Below are positions 37,002 to 47,859 of a stretch of DNA of 64,000 bases, piece after piece. A model generated the notes under the pieces. The model was not told where the DNA came from and searched no databases. It saw nothing but the letters and a program-made list of their open reading frames with translations. Within the stretch, counting starts at the first letter, position 1, and every line of letters starts with the position of its first letter. Source of the DNA: Clostridium aceticum. GTDB lineage: Bacteria > Bacillota > Clostridia > Peptostreptococcales > Natronincolaceae. The position numbers and the translations under genes were made by a program. The stretch spans positions 1,169,418-1,233,417 of the forward strand of contig NZ_CP009687.1 of assembly GCF_001042715.1 (NCBI RefSeq), written 5' to 3'.

Positions 37002-38519
37002 GTGGCAGATATTTTACAGGCAGCGCAGGCGGTATTTGCTTTACAAACTTTAATTTTTATTATCATTGGGGTTGCTGTAGGCATTGTATTTGGAGCAGTG
37101 CCAGGCCTTACAGCGGTTATGGCAGTAGCCTTGTTTATACCAGTTACCTATGGCATGTCTCCGGGAGTAGCTATTTCTATTCTTATGGCACTTTATATAG
37201 GAGCTACCTCAGGAGGACTTATTTCAGCAATTTTACTAAAAATTCCTGGAACACCAAGTTCCGTTGCAACCTGTTTTGATGGACATCCTATGCTGGACAA
37301 AGGAGAAGGACCAAAGGCACTAGGTGTTGGTATCGTATTCTCATTTTTAGGTACAATTGTAAGTGTTTTTGCATTAATGCTAATAGCTCCAAAACTAGCT
37401 AGCATAGCTATTAGATTTGGACCTCATGAATATTTCGCTATTGCTGTGTTTTCTTTAACACTAATTGCTACACTGTCTTGTAGGTCAATGGTAAAAGGTG
37501 TTTTTGCAGGGGTAATAGGCTTTGTATTTGCAACAGTAGGGATTGCACCTGTTGATGCAACCATCCGATATACCTTTGGAACAACACAGCTTAAGGCAGG
37601 ATTTACAACACTTACTGTATTGATAGGATTGTTTGCTATCTCAGAAGTTATTAAAACTGCTGAAAAAGCAAAACAAAGAGAATCAATGAAAGTTGCTCAA
37701 GTCAGCATGAAAAAGATTAAAGGCTTTGGATTTTCCCTAAAGGAATTTAAAGATCAGATACCAAATGGAATTTTATCAGCAATTGTAGGTATAGCAATAG
37801 GGATTTTACCGGGAATTGGCTCAGGAACCTCCAATATTGTTGCCTATACCGTATCCAAGAAGAGATCAAAGCGTGGAGAGTTATATGGAACTGGTGTTAT
37901 TGATGGTATTGTTGCCTCAGAAACCTCTAACAATGCAGGTATAGGAGGAGCCTTGATTCCACTTATGACCCTAGGTATACCAGGAGATGCAGTTACAGCA
38001 ATACTATTGGGTGGATTTATGATCCACGGTATTCAACCAGGACCACTACTTTTTGTGAACAACTCTGTATTAGTCTATACGATTTTTATCGCAATGTTTG
38101 TAGCATCAATTGCAATGCTTATTCTTGAGTTTTATGGGTTAAGAATATTTACAAGATTGTTGAATGTACCAAAACATCTGTTATTACCAATCATTTTTGT
38201 ACTATGTGTAGTGGGAGCCTTTGGAATTAACAGTCGTGTATTTGATGTTTGGACCATTATAGTATTTGGTCTTTTGGGCTATATGTTCTATAAATTTGAT
38301 GTACCAAATGCACCATTTATCATGGGCTTTATTCTAGGACCAATGGCAGAAACAAACTTTAGAAGAGGACTTATGCTTTCAAATGGTGAATTTAGTGGGT
38401 TTATTTCAAATCCTATATCAGGAATATTTCTTATGTTAGCAGTAGGATCTATTTTATGGACAGGTATTAGTAGTTATCTACAGAGAAAAAAACAGATGTG
38501 TGTAGACAACTTAAGTTAA
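37002..38519 (+). CDS. tctA: Tripartite tricarboxylate transporter TctA subunit
   Basis: The protein has 505 aa and starts at GTG, with GGGAGG eight bases before. It is hydrophobic with about eleven or twelve helices. Family motifs are FGAVPGLTAVMAVALFIPVTY, GATSGGLISAILLKIPGTPSSVATCFDGHPM, GILPGIGSGTSNIVAY and TLGIPGDAVTAILLGGFMIHGIQPGP. It is the large channel subunit. The gene sits between tctB and a glucarate dehydratase in one transcript. Confidence 0.93.
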   Translation: MADILQAAQAVFALQTLIFIIIGVAVGIVFGAVPGLTAVMAVALFIPVTYGMSPGVAISILMALYIGATSGGLISAILLKIPGTPSSVATCFDGHPMLDKGEGPKALGVGIVFSFLGTIVSVFALMLIAPKLASIAIRFGPHEYFAIAVFSLTLIATLSCRSMVKGVFAGVIGFVFATVGIAPVDATIRYTFGTTQLKAGFTTLTVLIGLFAISEVIKTAEKAKQRESMKVAQVSMKKIKGFGFSLKEFKDQIPNGILSAIVGIAIGILPGIGSGTSNIVAYTVSKKRSKRGELYGTGVIDGIVASETSNNAGIGGALIPLMTLGIPGDAVTAILLGGFMIHGIQPGPLLFVNNSVLVYTIFIAMFVASIAMLILEFYGLRIFTRLLNVPKHLLLPIIFVLCVVGAFGINSRVFDVWTIIVFGLLGYMFYKFDVPNAPFIMGFILGPMAETNFRRGLMLSNGEFSGFISNPISGIFLMLAVGSILWTGISSYLQRKKQMCVDNLS

Positions 38520-38579
38520 TCTCTTTAGAAAGATAAGGAAAGAAGCAATAGAAGTATGTAGATGTGAGGGGATGAAACG

Positions 38580-39923
38580 ATGAAGACGCAAGGAACACCA
38601 ATTGTAACAGACATGAAAGTAATACCAGTTGCAGGATATGACAGTGCACTCTTAACCTTAAGTGGCTGTCATGGACCCTTCTTCACCCGTAATATCGTAA
38701 TTTTAACCGATAACTCCGGTAACGTGGGTCTAGGGGAGGTTCATGGAGGAGATGATATTACGAAAGCATTAGAAGACTATAAACCATTTGTTGTAGGACA
38801 AGAGATTGGCAACTACAAAAACATTATTAATGTTCTAAGAAATGGTAATAGTACTGCTGACGATAGTGGCGAAGGACTACAGGGGCTAGATCTGAAAAAT
38901 TTAAAATTCGTTGTACATGCAGAAACAGCGGTGGAATGTGCTCTGTTGGACTTATTAGGACAGTTTATGAACCTACCAGTGGCAGCCCTACTGGGAGATG
39001 GTATGCAGAGGGATAAAATATTGATATTAGGTTATTTATTCTATATTGCAGATAAAAATAAGATCAATTTACCTTATTTGGATGAGAGCAATAGTTCAGA
39101 TAGATGGTTTAGAACTAGAAGAAATGTTGCCCTGACACCAGAAGCTATTGTAGAGCAAGCCCATGCTGCAAAAGAGCGATATGGTTTTAAAGATTTTAAA
39201 CTAAAGGCTGGGGTTTTAGAAGGTGAAAAAGAGATTGATGCTATTGTAGCTTTATCAAAAGCTTTTCCGGATGCTCGTATCAATATAGATCCTAATGCAG
39301 CTTGGTCATTAAAAGAAGCAATTAACTTATGTAAAGGGCTTAAGGGAGTATTATCCTATGCAGAAGATCCATGTGGTCCAGAAAAAGGATACTCCGGTAG
39401 AGAAATTATGTCGGAATTTAAAATGGCAACAGGATTACAGACAGCAACCAATATGATAGCAACTGACTGGAGACAATTCCATCATTGTATCGTATCAAAA
39501 GCTGTAGATATACCTTTAGCAGATCCCCACTTTTGGACCATGAGTGGTTCTGTAAGAGTAGCACAAGTATGCAATGACTGGGGAATGACATGGGGCTCCC
39601 ATTCAAACAATCATTTTGATATTTCCTTAGCAATATTTGCTCATTGTGCAGCAGCAGCACCAGGAGAAATTACAGCAATGGATACCCATTGGATTTGGCA
39701 GGATGGTCAATATCTAACGAAAGAACCAATGGAGATTAAAGGTGGATATCTGGCTATGCCAAAGAAACCAGGTTTAGGACTTGAACTTGATATGGATAAA
39801 GTCATGAAGGCTAATGAGTTGTACAAGAAATTAGATTCAGGGGATAGAAATGATGCCATAGCAATGCAGCATCTTATCCCTAACTGGAAATTTGATAGTA
39901 AAAAGCCTTGTTTAGTTAGGTAG
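38580..39923 (+). CDS. Glucarate dehydratase-family enolase, paralogue 1
   Basis: The protein has 447 aa of the glucarate dehydratase (GudD) subgroup of the enolase superfamily. The catalytic set is complete: Lys207 and Lys209 (FKLK), metal ligands Asp237, Glu262 and probably Asn291, then Asp315 and His341 (GSHSNNHFD). It differs from paralogue 2 around residues 84-110, where the usual [17 protein letters not shown] becomes a diverged, glycine-rich stretch, and at DPNAAW for DPNGGW. It may act on a different diacid such as idarate or galactarate, or resemble E. coli GudX, whose own role is unclear. It lies between the tctA and tctC transport genes. Confidence 0.87.
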   Translation: MKTQGTPIVTDMKVIPVAGYDSALLTLSGCHGPFFTRNIVILTDNSGNVGLGEVHGGDDITKALEDYKPFVVGQEIGNYKNIINVLRNGNSTADDSGEGLQGLDLKNLKFVVHAETAVECALLDLLGQFMNLPVAALLGDGMQRDKILILGYLFYIADKNKINLPYLDESNSSDRWFRTRRNVALTPEAIVEQAHAAKERYGFKDFKLKAGVLEGEKEIDAIVALSKAFPDARINIDPNAAWSLKEAINLCKGLKGVLSYAEDPCGPEKGYSGREIMSEFKMATGLQTATNMIATDWRQFHHCIVSKAVDIPLADPHFWTMSGSVRVAQVCNDWGMTWGSHSNNHFDISLAIFAHCAAAAPGEITAMDTHWIWQDGQYLTKEPMEIKGGYLAMPKKPGLGLELDMDKVMKANELYKKLDSGDRNDAIAMQHLIPNWKFDSKKPCLVR

Positions 39924-40016
39924 TTAAAAGGTGATTTATTGTATTCTCTAAAAAGAATACTTAAATAAAGTGTAATGCAAGCTAAAAAAAACAATCATAA
40001 AAAGGAGAGAGAAACC

Positions 40017-41018
40017 ATGAAGAAAAAATTAATGTTATTATTGGCATTTGTTGTATTGGTAGGATCTTTAGCAGCATGTGCACCAAAGGAAACACCTGCC
40101 CCAGCTCCAAATGGAGGAACAGATACATCAGGTGATGGATATCAATGGCCAGTTAGAACAATAGAAGTAATCGTACCTGCTAGTGCTGGAGGAGATACAG
40201 ACTTTAATGCTCGTACTATGGCGAAATATTTTGAAAAAGCTACAGGTGTAACAATGGTAATCACCAATATGACTGGTGGTGGAGGAACAATAGCATCATC
40301 TCATGTTAAAGAAGCAAGAAATGATGGAAGCATTATGTTCTTCGGACACACAGGACAATTGCTTGTGAATCAGGTATCTGGTCTTGCAGATTATGGTATA
40401 GACGAATTCGAAATCGTTTCAATCCCAGCTGTTGATAAGAGCACAGTTTTCGTTGTAAGTGGTAAGTCAGGTATCACTTCAGTTGCTGAACTTGCTGAAG
40501 CATCAAAGACAAAGCCAATCGTTTATGGCTCAGAGCTAGGTGGATACACACACCTTCAAGGACTTATCTTCGGAGATTTAACTGGAACAAATCTAAATGT
40601 TGTTGACGTTGGACCTGCTGCTGAGAAGATCACAAACCTTTTAGGCGGAAGAATAGACCTTATGTCAATTGCCTATGGAGCAGTACAAGATTATGTGACA
40701 ACTGGAGATATGGTCGTGATCGGACAAGTAAGTGAAACACGTAATGAGTTACTAGGAGATATCCCTACAATTACAGAGCAAGGATATGACTTTGCAATGG
40801 ATAAACCTTATATTGCAGCTTATCCTAAAGGAACAGATGCTGCGTTAGTTGCTGAAGTAGCTAAGGTTATGGAGGAAATAGGAAAAGATCCTAACTATGC
40901 CAAAGAACTTGAAGACACTTATAAGCAACCTGTGACTTACTTCAATAGCAAAGATGCAGTTGAACTTTTAAGTAAGCTTCTTGAAGATTATATGAAATAC
41001 GCTGACTTATTACAATAA
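40017..41018 (+). CDS. tctC: Tripartite tricarboxylate transporter TctC-type binding lipoprotein
   Basis: The ATG at 40017 has AAAGGAGAG upstream and opens a lipoprotein signal (MKKKLMLLLAFVVLVGSLAAC, Cys21); the frame is open further back without support. The product is 333 aa. The TctC/Bug fold shows in RTIEVIVPASAGGDTDFNAR, VITNMTGGGGTIASSHV, NVVDVGPAAEKITNLLGGRIDL and the closing helices. Bug-family proteins bind carboxylates through two water-bridged loops. It is separated from tctBA by the first dehydratase gene but clearly belongs with them. Confidence 0.92.
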   Translation: MKKKLMLLLAFVVLVGSLAACAPKETPAPAPNGGTDTSGDGYQWPVRTIEVIVPASAGGDTDFNARTMAKYFEKATGVTMVITNMTGGGGTIASSHVKEARNDGSIMFFGHTGQLLVNQVSGLADYGIDEFEIVSIPAVDKSTVFVVSGKSGITSVAELAEASKTKPIVYGSELGGYTHLQGLIFGDLTGTNLNVVDVGPAAEKITNLLGGRIDLMSIAYGAVQDYVTTGDMVVIGQVSETRNELLGDIPTITEQGYDFAMDKPYIAAYPKGTDAALVAEVAKVMEEIGKDPNYAKELEDTYKQPVTYFNSKDAVELLSKLLEDYMKYADLLQ

Positions 41019-41058
41019 GGCAGGCTGATATGACTAAATAATTGAATGAGTATAAAAG

Positions 41059-41126
41059 ATACTGGCTACCTACAATCAAAACTCCTATAGAGGAAAATAG
41101 ATGAAGGATATGTAGCCAGTATTTTT
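41059..41126 (+). terminator. Long-loop terminator after tctC
   Basis: A stem ATACTGGCTAC (41059-41069) / GTAGCCAGTAT (41112-41122) is followed by TTTTATA. Confidence 0.65.
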
Positions 41127-41150
41127 ATAAGACTAACAAGAAAATCATAA

Positions 41151-41259
41151 GCGTTAACTTAATACAATTGTTTCCACAATTCTGTTGAACTGTCATCCTG
41201 AGCGTAGCGAAGGATCTTGGGATAAGGAAGAGATGACAAATTATGGTTTAAGTTAACGC
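41151..41259. repeat. Small inverted-repeat element, family A copy 3
   Basis: It is 109 bp with termini GCGTTAACTTAA / TTAAGTTAACGC, in opposite orientation to copy 2. It lies between tctC and the galactarate dehydratase gene. Confidence 0.85.
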
Positions 41260-41310
41260 TAATGAGAAGAAAATAAGAATACTACACTTGATAGAAAGTA
41301 GGCGAATATT

Positions 41311-42840
41311 ATGGGAAATGAAAAGAATCAAAAACCATTACTAATTAAGGTTCATCCCATAGATAATGTAGAAATTGTGGTGAATGAAGAGGGGATAGCA
41401 GCAGGTACGATTATTGCTGATGACCTTACGGCTACTGAAGACATTCCACAGAGTCATAAAATAGCTTTAATAGACTTTAAAGCAGGAGATGAAATCGTTA
41501 GATATGGTGAAGTGATAGGTTATGCAAAGGAGGACATTCTCAAGGGAAGCTGGATTGATGAACATAAGGTAAAGCTACCTCAAGCACCAGTATTAGAAGA
41601 ACTTCCAGTAGCTACTAAGGTACCAGCTCCAATGCTGCCATTAGAGGGATATACTTTTTTAGGGTATCGTAATCCCAATGGAAGTGTAGGGACAAAAAAC
41701 ATGTTAGGAATAACAACAAGTGTACAGTGCGTTGAAGGTGTACTAAATATTGCAGTAAACAAAATTAAAAAAGAGTTACTGCCTAATTATCCAAATGTCG
41801 ATGGTGTTGTACCCATCAATCATGCTTATGGATGTGGCGTAGCTATTCATGCACCGGAGGCAATAATACCTATCAGAACTTTAAGAAACCTTGCTATGCA
41901 TCCTAATTTTGGTGGAGAGCTATTGGTAGTGGGACTTGGCTGTGAAAAACTTCTTCCAGATAAATTATTTCCCGATATTAAGGAAGAAAATGTGATCACC
42001 CTCCAAGAAGAGATGGGTTTTGAAGCTATGATTGAAAGAATCCTTGAAAAAGCCAAAGAAGGATTAGAACGTTTAAATCAAAGAAGTAGAGAAGTATGTC
42101 CTGCTTCAGAGCTTGTAATAGGTCTACAGTGCGGGGGGAGTGACGCATTCTCAGGTGTTACATCAAACCCAGCGGTTGGGTATGCAGCAGATTTACTGGT
42201 AAGAGCAGGAGCTAGCGTTATTTTTTCAGAGGTTTCAGAAGTCAGAGACGGGGTACATCTTTTAACTCCGAGGGCTATTAATGAAGAGGTGGGGCAAAAG
42301 TTAAAGGATGAGATGGCCTGGTATGATAATTATTTAGACGCAGGATGTGTGGATAGGGATGCAAACCCATCCCCAGGCAACAAAGAGGGTGGATTAGCCA
42401 ATATTGTAGAAAAGTCTTTGGGATCTATTGCAAAGTCAGGAAGTAGTGCTATTGTAGATGTTTTATCTCCTGGTGAAAAAGTAGAGAAAAAAGGGTTAAT
42501 CTATGCAGCTACTCCTGCAAGTGATTTTGTATGTGGAACCTGTCAATTGGCTTCAGGAATTACTTTGCAAGTGTTTACTTCAGGCAGAGGAACTACTTAT
42601 GGCTTAGCCATGGCACCAGTAATTAAGGTTTCAAGTCGCACAGTGTTAGCAAACAAATGGAAGGATCTAATAGATGTAGATGCAGGAAAAATCGCCACAG
42701 GAGAAGCAACGATAGAAGATGTTGGTCAAGAAATTTTTGAACTGATCCTTGAAATTGCCAGCGGTAAGAAAAAGGCTTGGGCAGATTATTGGGGTATTGA
42801 AAATGCTTTATGCTTATTTAATCCGGCACCAGTGACCTAA
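41311..42840 (+). CDS. garD: Galactarate dehydratase (GarD/UxaA family)
   Basis: The protein has 509 aa, the length of GarD. Residues about 10-85 form the SAF domain ([23 protein letters not shown]). The catalytic part has [61 protein letters not shown] and [12 protein letters not shown]. The conserved Cys and His residues hold the iron centre. It converts galactarate to 5-keto-4-deoxyglucarate, the same product the glucarate dehydratases make, so both diacids meet at one intermediate. Altronate dehydratase is the alternative reading but GarD fits the neighbourhood. Confidence 0.87.
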   Translation: MGNEKNQKPLLIKVHPIDNVEIVVNEEGIAAGTIIADDLTATEDIPQSHKIALIDFKAGDEIVRYGEVIGYAKEDILKGSWIDEHKVKLPQAPVLEELPVATKVPAPMLPLEGYTFLGYRNPNGSVGTKNMLGITTSVQCVEGVLNIAVNKIKKELLPNYPNVDGVVPINHAYGCGVAIHAPEAIIPIRTLRNLAMHPNFGGELLVVGLGCEKLLPDKLFPDIKEENVITLQEEMGFEAMIERILEKAKEGLERLNQRSREVCPASELVIGLQCGGSDAFSGVTSNPAVGYAADLLVRAGASVIFSEVSEVRDGVHLLTPRAINEEVGQKLKDEMAWYDNYLDAGCVDRDANPSPGNKEGGLANIVEKSLGSIAKSGSSAIVDVLSPGEKVEKKGLIYAATPASDFVCGTCQLASGITLQVFTSGRGTTYGLAMAPVIKVSSRTVLANKWKDLIDVDAGKIATGEATIEDVGQEIFELILEIASGKKKAWADYWGIENALCLFNPAPVT

Positions 42841-43060
42841 TGTTAGATAGAAGTAAGTGCAAGAGATTCACAGATAAAGATTGAAAATTCATTAGACTTA
42901 TCTGATTTTCTATAGATCACCTAGTATTGTATACAAAGCACAAATATACTTCTCAGTTTAATACAGAGGAAACATGGTCAACAGACGCTTAGTGTTTTAG
43001 AATATAAGTAAGATAAATGATAAGAACAGATGCATATATTTACCCATAAGGAGGCTAAAA
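42841..43060. other. Spacer upstream of the aldolase gene
   Basis: About 220 nt with no gene, repeat or clear terminator; it probably contains the promoter or leader of the aldolase gene. Confidence 0.4.
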
Positions 43061-43960
43061 ATGCTAAAAATAGAAGATTTAAAAGGAGTTATGCCCCCCA
43101 TTGTTACACCAGTTGATGCACAAGAAAATGTTGATGAACAAGGGCTTAAAAATGTTATAGATTATGTTTTAGATGGAGGTGTGCACGGGGTTTTCGTGCT
43201 TGGAAGCAACGGTGAGTTCTATGCTTTGGATTTTGAAAATCAGAAAAAAGCTGTAGAAATCACAGTAAACCATGTGAATGGAAGGGTTCCAGTGTTTGCA
43301 GGAGCAAGTGCTATTACAACAAAAGAGTGTATAAAACTGGCTCAGATGGCAGAAGAGGCAGGGGCAGATGCACTAACGGTGTTGACACCAATGTTTATTA
43401 AGCCTAACGAGAAAGAATTATATAATCATTTTGAAGCAATTGCAAAGTCTACAAAACTTCCTGTCCTTCTATATAATAATCCAGATAAGACAACAAACAA
43501 CATCTCGGTTTCATTATTAGAAAAACTAGCAAAAATTGATAATATTGTAGGGATTAAAAATACTTCTTTTGACTTTGCTCAGACAATTGAATATATACGA
43601 GTTACAAAGGATATCCCAAACTTTAAAGTTCTTAGTGGTTCTGATTATCTTATTTATGGTACCCTAGCGTATGGTGGAGCAGGTTGTGTTGCAGGGACAG
43701 CAAACGTAGCTCCGAAGCTGGTGGTGGAGATCTACGACAAGTATATGGCAGGCGATTATGAAGGAGCTATGGAGGCACAATATAAGTTAATTCCATTGAG
43801 AAATGCTTATAGCTACGGAAGCTTCCCTGTTGTAATGAAGGATTGCATGAACTTAATCGGTGTAAAGGTAGGGGACCCAGTAAAGCCAATTGAACATTGT
43901 ACAGAAGAAAAATTAGAGGAACTGAAAAAAATTCTTAGAGATTTAGATTTGATAAAGTAG
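43061..43960 (+). CDS. DapA-family aldolase, probable 5-keto-4-deoxyglucarate aldolase
   Basis: The protein has 299 aa of the dihydrodipicolinate synthase / N-acetylneuraminate lyase superfamily. GSNGEF, LYNNPDKT (Tyr of the proton relay) and VGIKNTS with the Schiff-base Lys near residue 167 are present. The usual second enzyme after glucarate dehydratase is GarL; no GarL homologue is here. The next gene is tartronate semialdehyde reductase, so the expected reaction is retro-aldol cleavage to pyruvate and tartronate semialdehyde. A KdgD-type decarboxylating dehydration is less likely because no ketoglutarate semialdehyde dehydrogenase is nearby. Confidence 0.83.
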   Translation: MLKIEDLKGVMPPIVTPVDAQENVDEQGLKNVIDYVLDGGVHGVFVLGSNGEFYALDFENQKKAVEITVNHVNGRVPVFAGASAITTKECIKLAQMAEEAGADALTVLTPMFIKPNEKELYNHFEAIAKSTKLPVLLYNNPDKTTNNISVSLLEKLAKIDNIVGIKNTSFDFAQTIEYIRVTKDIPNFKVLSGSDYLIYGTLAYGGAGCVAGTANVAPKLVVEIYDKYMAGDYEGAMEAQYKLIPLRNAYSYGSFPVVMKDCMNLIGVKVGDPVKPIEHCTEEKLEELKKILRDLDLIK

Positions 43961-44018
43961 CTATAAAAGCAAACAACATGACAATTATAATAGAAATAAT
44001 ATAAAGAAAAGGGAGACG

Positions 44019-44909
44019 ATGAAAATGAAAATAGGATTTATAGGACTTGGAATTATGGGAAAGCCTATGGCAAAAAACTTAGTAAAAGCTGGATACCAGT
44101 TAGTGGTATTAGATTTAAATAAACCAGCAGTAGAAGAGTTAAAGGCATTAGGAGCAGAAGTAGGAACATCTAATGCAGATATAGCAAGTAAATGTGAGGT
44201 AATTATTACCATGTTGCCTAATTCACCTCAGGTAAAACAAGTAGTCTTAGGAGAAAATGGGGTGATTGAAGGAGCAAAACCTGGAACCGTTGTAATCGAT
44301 ATGAGCTCTATTGCTCCTTTAGCTAGTCGAGAAATCTATGCAGCTTTAGAAGAAAAAGAAATTCATCTGTTGGATGCTCCAGTAAGTGGTGGAGAGCCAA
44401 AAGCGATAGAGGGTACACTGGCAGTGATGGTAGGAGGTAAAAAAGAAGTTTTTGATAAATACTATGATGTTATGAAGGTGATGGCTGCTTCTGTAGTATA
44501 TGTTGGGGAGAGCGGTGCAGGAAATGTTGCAAAGCTTTGTAACCAAGTAGTAGTGGCTCTTAACATTTCAGCTGTTTCAGAGGCGTTAATCCTTGCTAAA
44601 AAAGCAGGTGTTGATCCAGATTTAGTCTATCAAGCAATAAGAGGCGGCTTAGCAGGAAGCACTGTGATGGAAGCAAAGGCACCAATGATCATGGATAGAA
44701 ACTTTCAACCAGGCTTTAGAATTGATCTTCACATAAAAGATTTAAACAATGTCCTTGAAACTTCCCATGGTGTAGGTGTTCCACTGCCACTGACTGCCCA
44801 AGTAATGGAGATTATGCAAGCTATTAAGGTTGATGGTTGTGGTGTAGAGGATCATGCAAGTATAGTGAAATACTATGAAAAATTAGCAAACATTGAAGTA
44901 ACTCGTTAA
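44019..44909 (+). CDS. garR: Tartronate semialdehyde reductase (2-hydroxy-3-oxopropionate reductase)
   Basis: The protein has 296 aa of the beta-hydroxyacid dehydrogenase family. It has the dinucleotide motif IGFIGLGIMGKPMAKNL at the start, DAPVSGGEPKAIEGTLAVMVGG near residue 118, and the catalytic Lys in GAGNVAKLCNQVVV near residue 170. It reduces tartronate semialdehyde to D-glycerate with NADH or NADPH. AAAGGGAG precedes the ATG. It sits between the aldolase and the second dehydratase, as a step of the same pathway. Confidence 0.92.
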   Translation: MKMKIGFIGLGIMGKPMAKNLVKAGYQLVVLDLNKPAVEELKALGAEVGTSNADIASKCEVIITMLPNSPQVKQVVLGENGVIEGAKPGTVVIDMSSIAPLASREIYAALEEKEIHLLDAPVSGGEPKAIEGTLAVMVGGKKEVFDKYYDVMKVMAASVVYVGESGAGNVAKLCNQVVVALNISAVSEALILAKKAGVDPDLVYQAIRGGLAGSTVMEAKAPMIMDRNFQPGFRIDLHIKDLNNVLETSHGVGVPLPLTAQVMEIMQAIKVDGCGVEDHASIVKYYEKLANIEVTR

Positions 44910-44947
44910 TATAACTTTATGAATATAAAGACAAGGAGATTATTAAT

Positions 44948-46279
44948 ATGGGAAACACACCTAAAGTAGTGGAAATGCAGGTTATTCCAGTAGCAGGTAG
45001 AGACAGCATGTTATTAAACCTAAGTGGTGCCCATGCACCGTACTTTACTAGAAATATCGTCATTATGACGGATAGCAGCGGCAATACTGGAATTGGAGAA
45101 GTTCCAGGTGGAGAAAAAATCCGTCAAACCTTAGAGGATACTAAAGAATATATTCTTGGGCAATCTATCGGAAATTATAAAAACATCATGAATGTAGTTC
45201 GTAAAGTCTTTAGTGATCGAGACGCTGAAGGTCGTGGTCTGCAAACCTTTGACCTTAGAACAACCATTCATGTAGTAACGGCTATTGAAGCTGCACTATT
45301 AGATCTACTTGGTAAACACTTAGAAGTTCCTGTAGCAGCTTTATTAGGGGATGGGCAACAAAGAGATGCAGTAAAAGTATTAGGATATTTATTCTATATT
45401 GCTAATCCAGATAAGACAGATCTTCCTTACTATAGGAATCCAAATGCTGAAAATCAGTGGTACAAGATTCGTCATGAAGAGGCTATGACACCAGAGGCTA
45501 TCGTAAGTTTAGCAGAAGCATCCCAAGAGCTGTACGGATTTAAAGATTTTAAACTTAAAGGTGGAGTATTAGAGGGTTCTGAAGAAATAAAGGCAATCAA
45601 AGCTTTAAAGAAGAGATTTCCTGAGGCAAGAATTACTTTAGATCCTAATGGAGGATGGTTGTTGAAGGATGCCATTGAGCTATGTAAGGATATGCATGGA
45701 ATTTTGAGTTATTGTGAAGATCCATGTGGTGCAGAGGATGGTTTTTCAGGTCGTGAGGTATTAGCAGAGTTTAGAAAAGCTACTGGCCTTCCCACAGCAA
45801 CCAATATGATCGCAACAGACTGGAGACAAATGCAACATTCAGTAGCATTACAATCTGTAGATATTCCATTGGCAGACCCCCATTTTTGGACTATGTCGGG
45901 GTCAGTTAGAGTAGGGCAAATGTGTAATGAATTTGGATTAACTTGGGGTTCCCACTCAAATAATCATTTTGATATATCGTTAGCTATGTTTACCCATGTA
46001 GCAGCAGCTGTACCTGGTAAGGTTACTGCAATAGACACCCACTGGATATGGCAGGAGGGAACTGAAAGACTAACAAAAGAACCTATGCTGATTAGAGATG
46101 GACATATTCAAATACCAAACAAACCAGGATTAGGTATTGAAATTGATATGGAACAGGTAAAAGAAGCAAATGAATTATATTTAAAAGAAGGCCTGGGTGC
46201 TAGGGATGATGCAATAGCTATGCAATATTTAATTCCAGGTTGGAAATTTGATAACAAAAAACCTTGTTTAGTACGGTAA
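44948..46279 (+). CDS. gudD: Glucarate dehydratase
   Basis: The protein has 443 aa, very similar to E. coli GudD across its length. Catalytic residues are Lys202 and Lys204 (FKLK), Asp232, Glu257, Asn286, Asp310 and His336 (GSHSNNHFD), each at the E. coli position minus three. It dehydrates D-glucarate (and L-idarate) to 5-keto-4-deoxyglucarate. CAAGGAG precedes the ATG. It ends the garD-aldolase-garR-gudD block and is followed by a terminator. Confidence 0.95.
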   Translation: MGNTPKVVEMQVIPVAGRDSMLLNLSGAHAPYFTRNIVIMTDSSGNTGIGEVPGGEKIRQTLEDTKEYILGQSIGNYKNIMNVVRKVFSDRDAEGRGLQTFDLRTTIHVVTAIEAALLDLLGKHLEVPVAALLGDGQQRDAVKVLGYLFYIANPDKTDLPYYRNPNAENQWYKIRHEEAMTPEAIVSLAEASQELYGFKDFKLKGGVLEGSEEIKAIKALKKRFPEARITLDPNGGWLLKDAIELCKDMHGILSYCEDPCGAEDGFSGREVLAEFRKATGLPTATNMIATDWRQMQHSVALQSVDIPLADPHFWTMSGSVRVGQMCNEFGLTWGSHSNNHFDISLAMFTHVAAAVPGKVTAIDTHWIWQEGTERLTKEPMLIRDGHIQIPNKPGLGIEIDMEQVKEANELYLKEGLGARDDAIAMQYLIPGWKFDNKKPCLVR

Positions 46280-46285
46280 TCAATA

Positions 46286-46324
46286 AAAGCACAAGTCATC
46301 TAATGTTAGGTGGCTTGTGTTTTA
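46286..46324 (+). terminator. Terminator after gudD
   Basis: A hairpin CACAAGTCATCTAA / TTAGGTGGCTTGTG (one wobble pair) is followed by TTTTAAAAT. Confidence 0.75.
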
Positions 46325-46362
46325 AAATATTTAATTAATTTACACACTTAAAGCAGATAGCA

Positions 46363-46391
46363 TTGACAAACAATCGTATTCTCTATAAAAT
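46363..46391 (+). promoter_or_regulatory. Promoter of the CdaR-type regulator gene
   Basis: TTGACA (46363-46368), a 17-nt spacer and TAAAAT (46386-46391) lie 38 nt before the ATG. Confidence 0.75.
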
Positions 46392-46429
46392 GTAAACATC
46401 ATTGTTCTATCAAAAGGAGGAGGTACGAT

Positions 46430-47569
46430 ATGTCAATTTTAGAACCCGCATTAGCACAAAAACTTATTGATAAGACAGCAAGACTTTTTGAATATAACAT
46501 CAATGTAATGAATGATAAGGGGATTATTATTGCCAGCAAAGATGCCTCTAGAGTGGGAGATTTCCATGAAGTTGCCTACAACATGTTAAGCGGCACCCTT
46601 GTTTCCGGCGTTGTAAAAGAAAATCAGAAATTTTTAGGGACAAAACCTGGCGTTAATTTGTTTATTGACTATAAAAGTAAGCATGTAGGCGTAATCTGTG
46701 TAACAGGTAATCCTGATACGGTACAAGTTTTTGCCGAAATGATAAAAACATTTATGGAGGCAATGTTGGAGTATGAGTTGCAGGTTGAAGGAGAACGCCG
46801 CCGAAAAGATAAGACAGAACAGTTTTTGCACTATTTGTTATCTGAAGAAAATATTGATGTAGCTGTGGCCAGTACTATGGCAAATGATTTAGGAATTACA
46901 AAGGATTTGTTAAGGACTTGTGTGATTATAAAGTACAATGCTGATTATAGTGCTAAAAAAATTGTACAAGCTTTAACAGGTATAGAGGATTATTCACATC
47001 AAGATATTATCACAGTAGCCAGAAATGGTGAAATTATTGTGTTTAAGTCTATTAATCTTAAGTTTCCAGAGGCTATTAAAGAATACAAAGATACTATAGA
47101 AGAATATATCAGTAAATTTATTAAAAAACTCCCAGATGAGTATGATGAAAATGAATTTAGCTTTTTTGTAGGTTCTCTACAGAATAAAATTAACCAGTAT
47201 AGGGGATCTTATCTTCACGCTCAAAGTTTGGCATTGCAAGCAAAAGAAAGTGATGGTATTTACTTTTTTAATGACCATGTATTAAGTTATTACAGAAACC
47301 TTGTTACGATAAAGACTTATGATAATATTTTCAATGTATATGATATATTGTTTAATGAAGAAGATAAGAAGCTAATTACTCAAGCAGTTGAAGTATTAAG
47401 TAGGAACAACTATAATGTAGTAAACAGTGCAAAAGAACTATACATTCATAGAAATACACTGCTCTTTAGGCTAAATAAGATTAAAGATGTGCTAAACATT
47501 GACCCTATTGGGAATGCAGCAGATAGAGAATTCTTAAATGAACTAGCGTATTATTTTAGTCGCAAATAA
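46430..47569 (+). CDS. cdaR: CdaR-type sugar diacid regulator
   Basis: The protein has 379 aa. Residues 1-130 form the sugar-diacid recognition domain (LEPALAQKLIDKTARLFEYNINVMNDKGIIIAS opens it, with RVGDFHEVAY and KPGVNLFIDY). A middle GGDEF-like/PucR region follows. The C-terminal PucR HTH starts near 320 with VEVLSRNNYNVVNSAKELYIHRNTLLFRLNKIKD. E. coli CdaR activates the glucarate and galactarate genes. AAGGAGGAGG precedes the ATG. It sits in the middle of the island with its own promoter. Confidence 0.9.
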   Translation: MSILEPALAQKLIDKTARLFEYNINVMNDKGIIIASKDASRVGDFHEVAYNMLSGTLVSGVVKENQKFLGTKPGVNLFIDYKSKHVGVICVTGNPDTVQVFAEMIKTFMEAMLEYELQVEGERRRKDKTEQFLHYLLSEENIDVAVASTMANDLGITKDLLRTCVIIKYNADYSAKKIVQALTGIEDYSHQDIITVARNGEIIVFKSINLKFPEAIKEYKDTIEEYISKFIKKLPDEYDENEFSFFVGSLQNKINQYRGSYLHAQSLALQAKESDGIYFFNDHVLSYYRNLVTIKTYDNIFNVYDILFNEEDKKLITQAVEVLSRNNYNVVNSAKELYIHRNTLLFRLNKIKDVLNIDPIGNAADREFLNELAYYFSRK

Positions 47570-47599
47570 ACGAATCTTTTTAAATATTATATTATTGTG

Positions 47600-47635
47600 A
47601 AAAAGAAATTCCTTCATAGGGGTTTCTTTTTTTTT
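47600..47635 (+). terminator. Terminator after cdaR
   Basis: A stem AAGAAATTCC / GGGGTTTCTT is followed by TTTTTTT. Confidence 0.8.
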
Positions 47636-47859
47636 GAAAAAGGCTGCGTTTAAATAATGCTTTACGTGGGGAAAGAATTATATAGATAGAATTGTATATA
47701 GAGTATGATAAAACCTAGCAATTTGATACAAATGAAACATAGCAAAGAAGGTAGCTGTGTTTTAAAATAATATTATCCAATGCTTTTTAAGTAGCAAAAG
47801 ATTTTTGCAGACTAAGACTTAATAAAACAATTTTATATCATAAAAAGGTAGGTGCCTAT

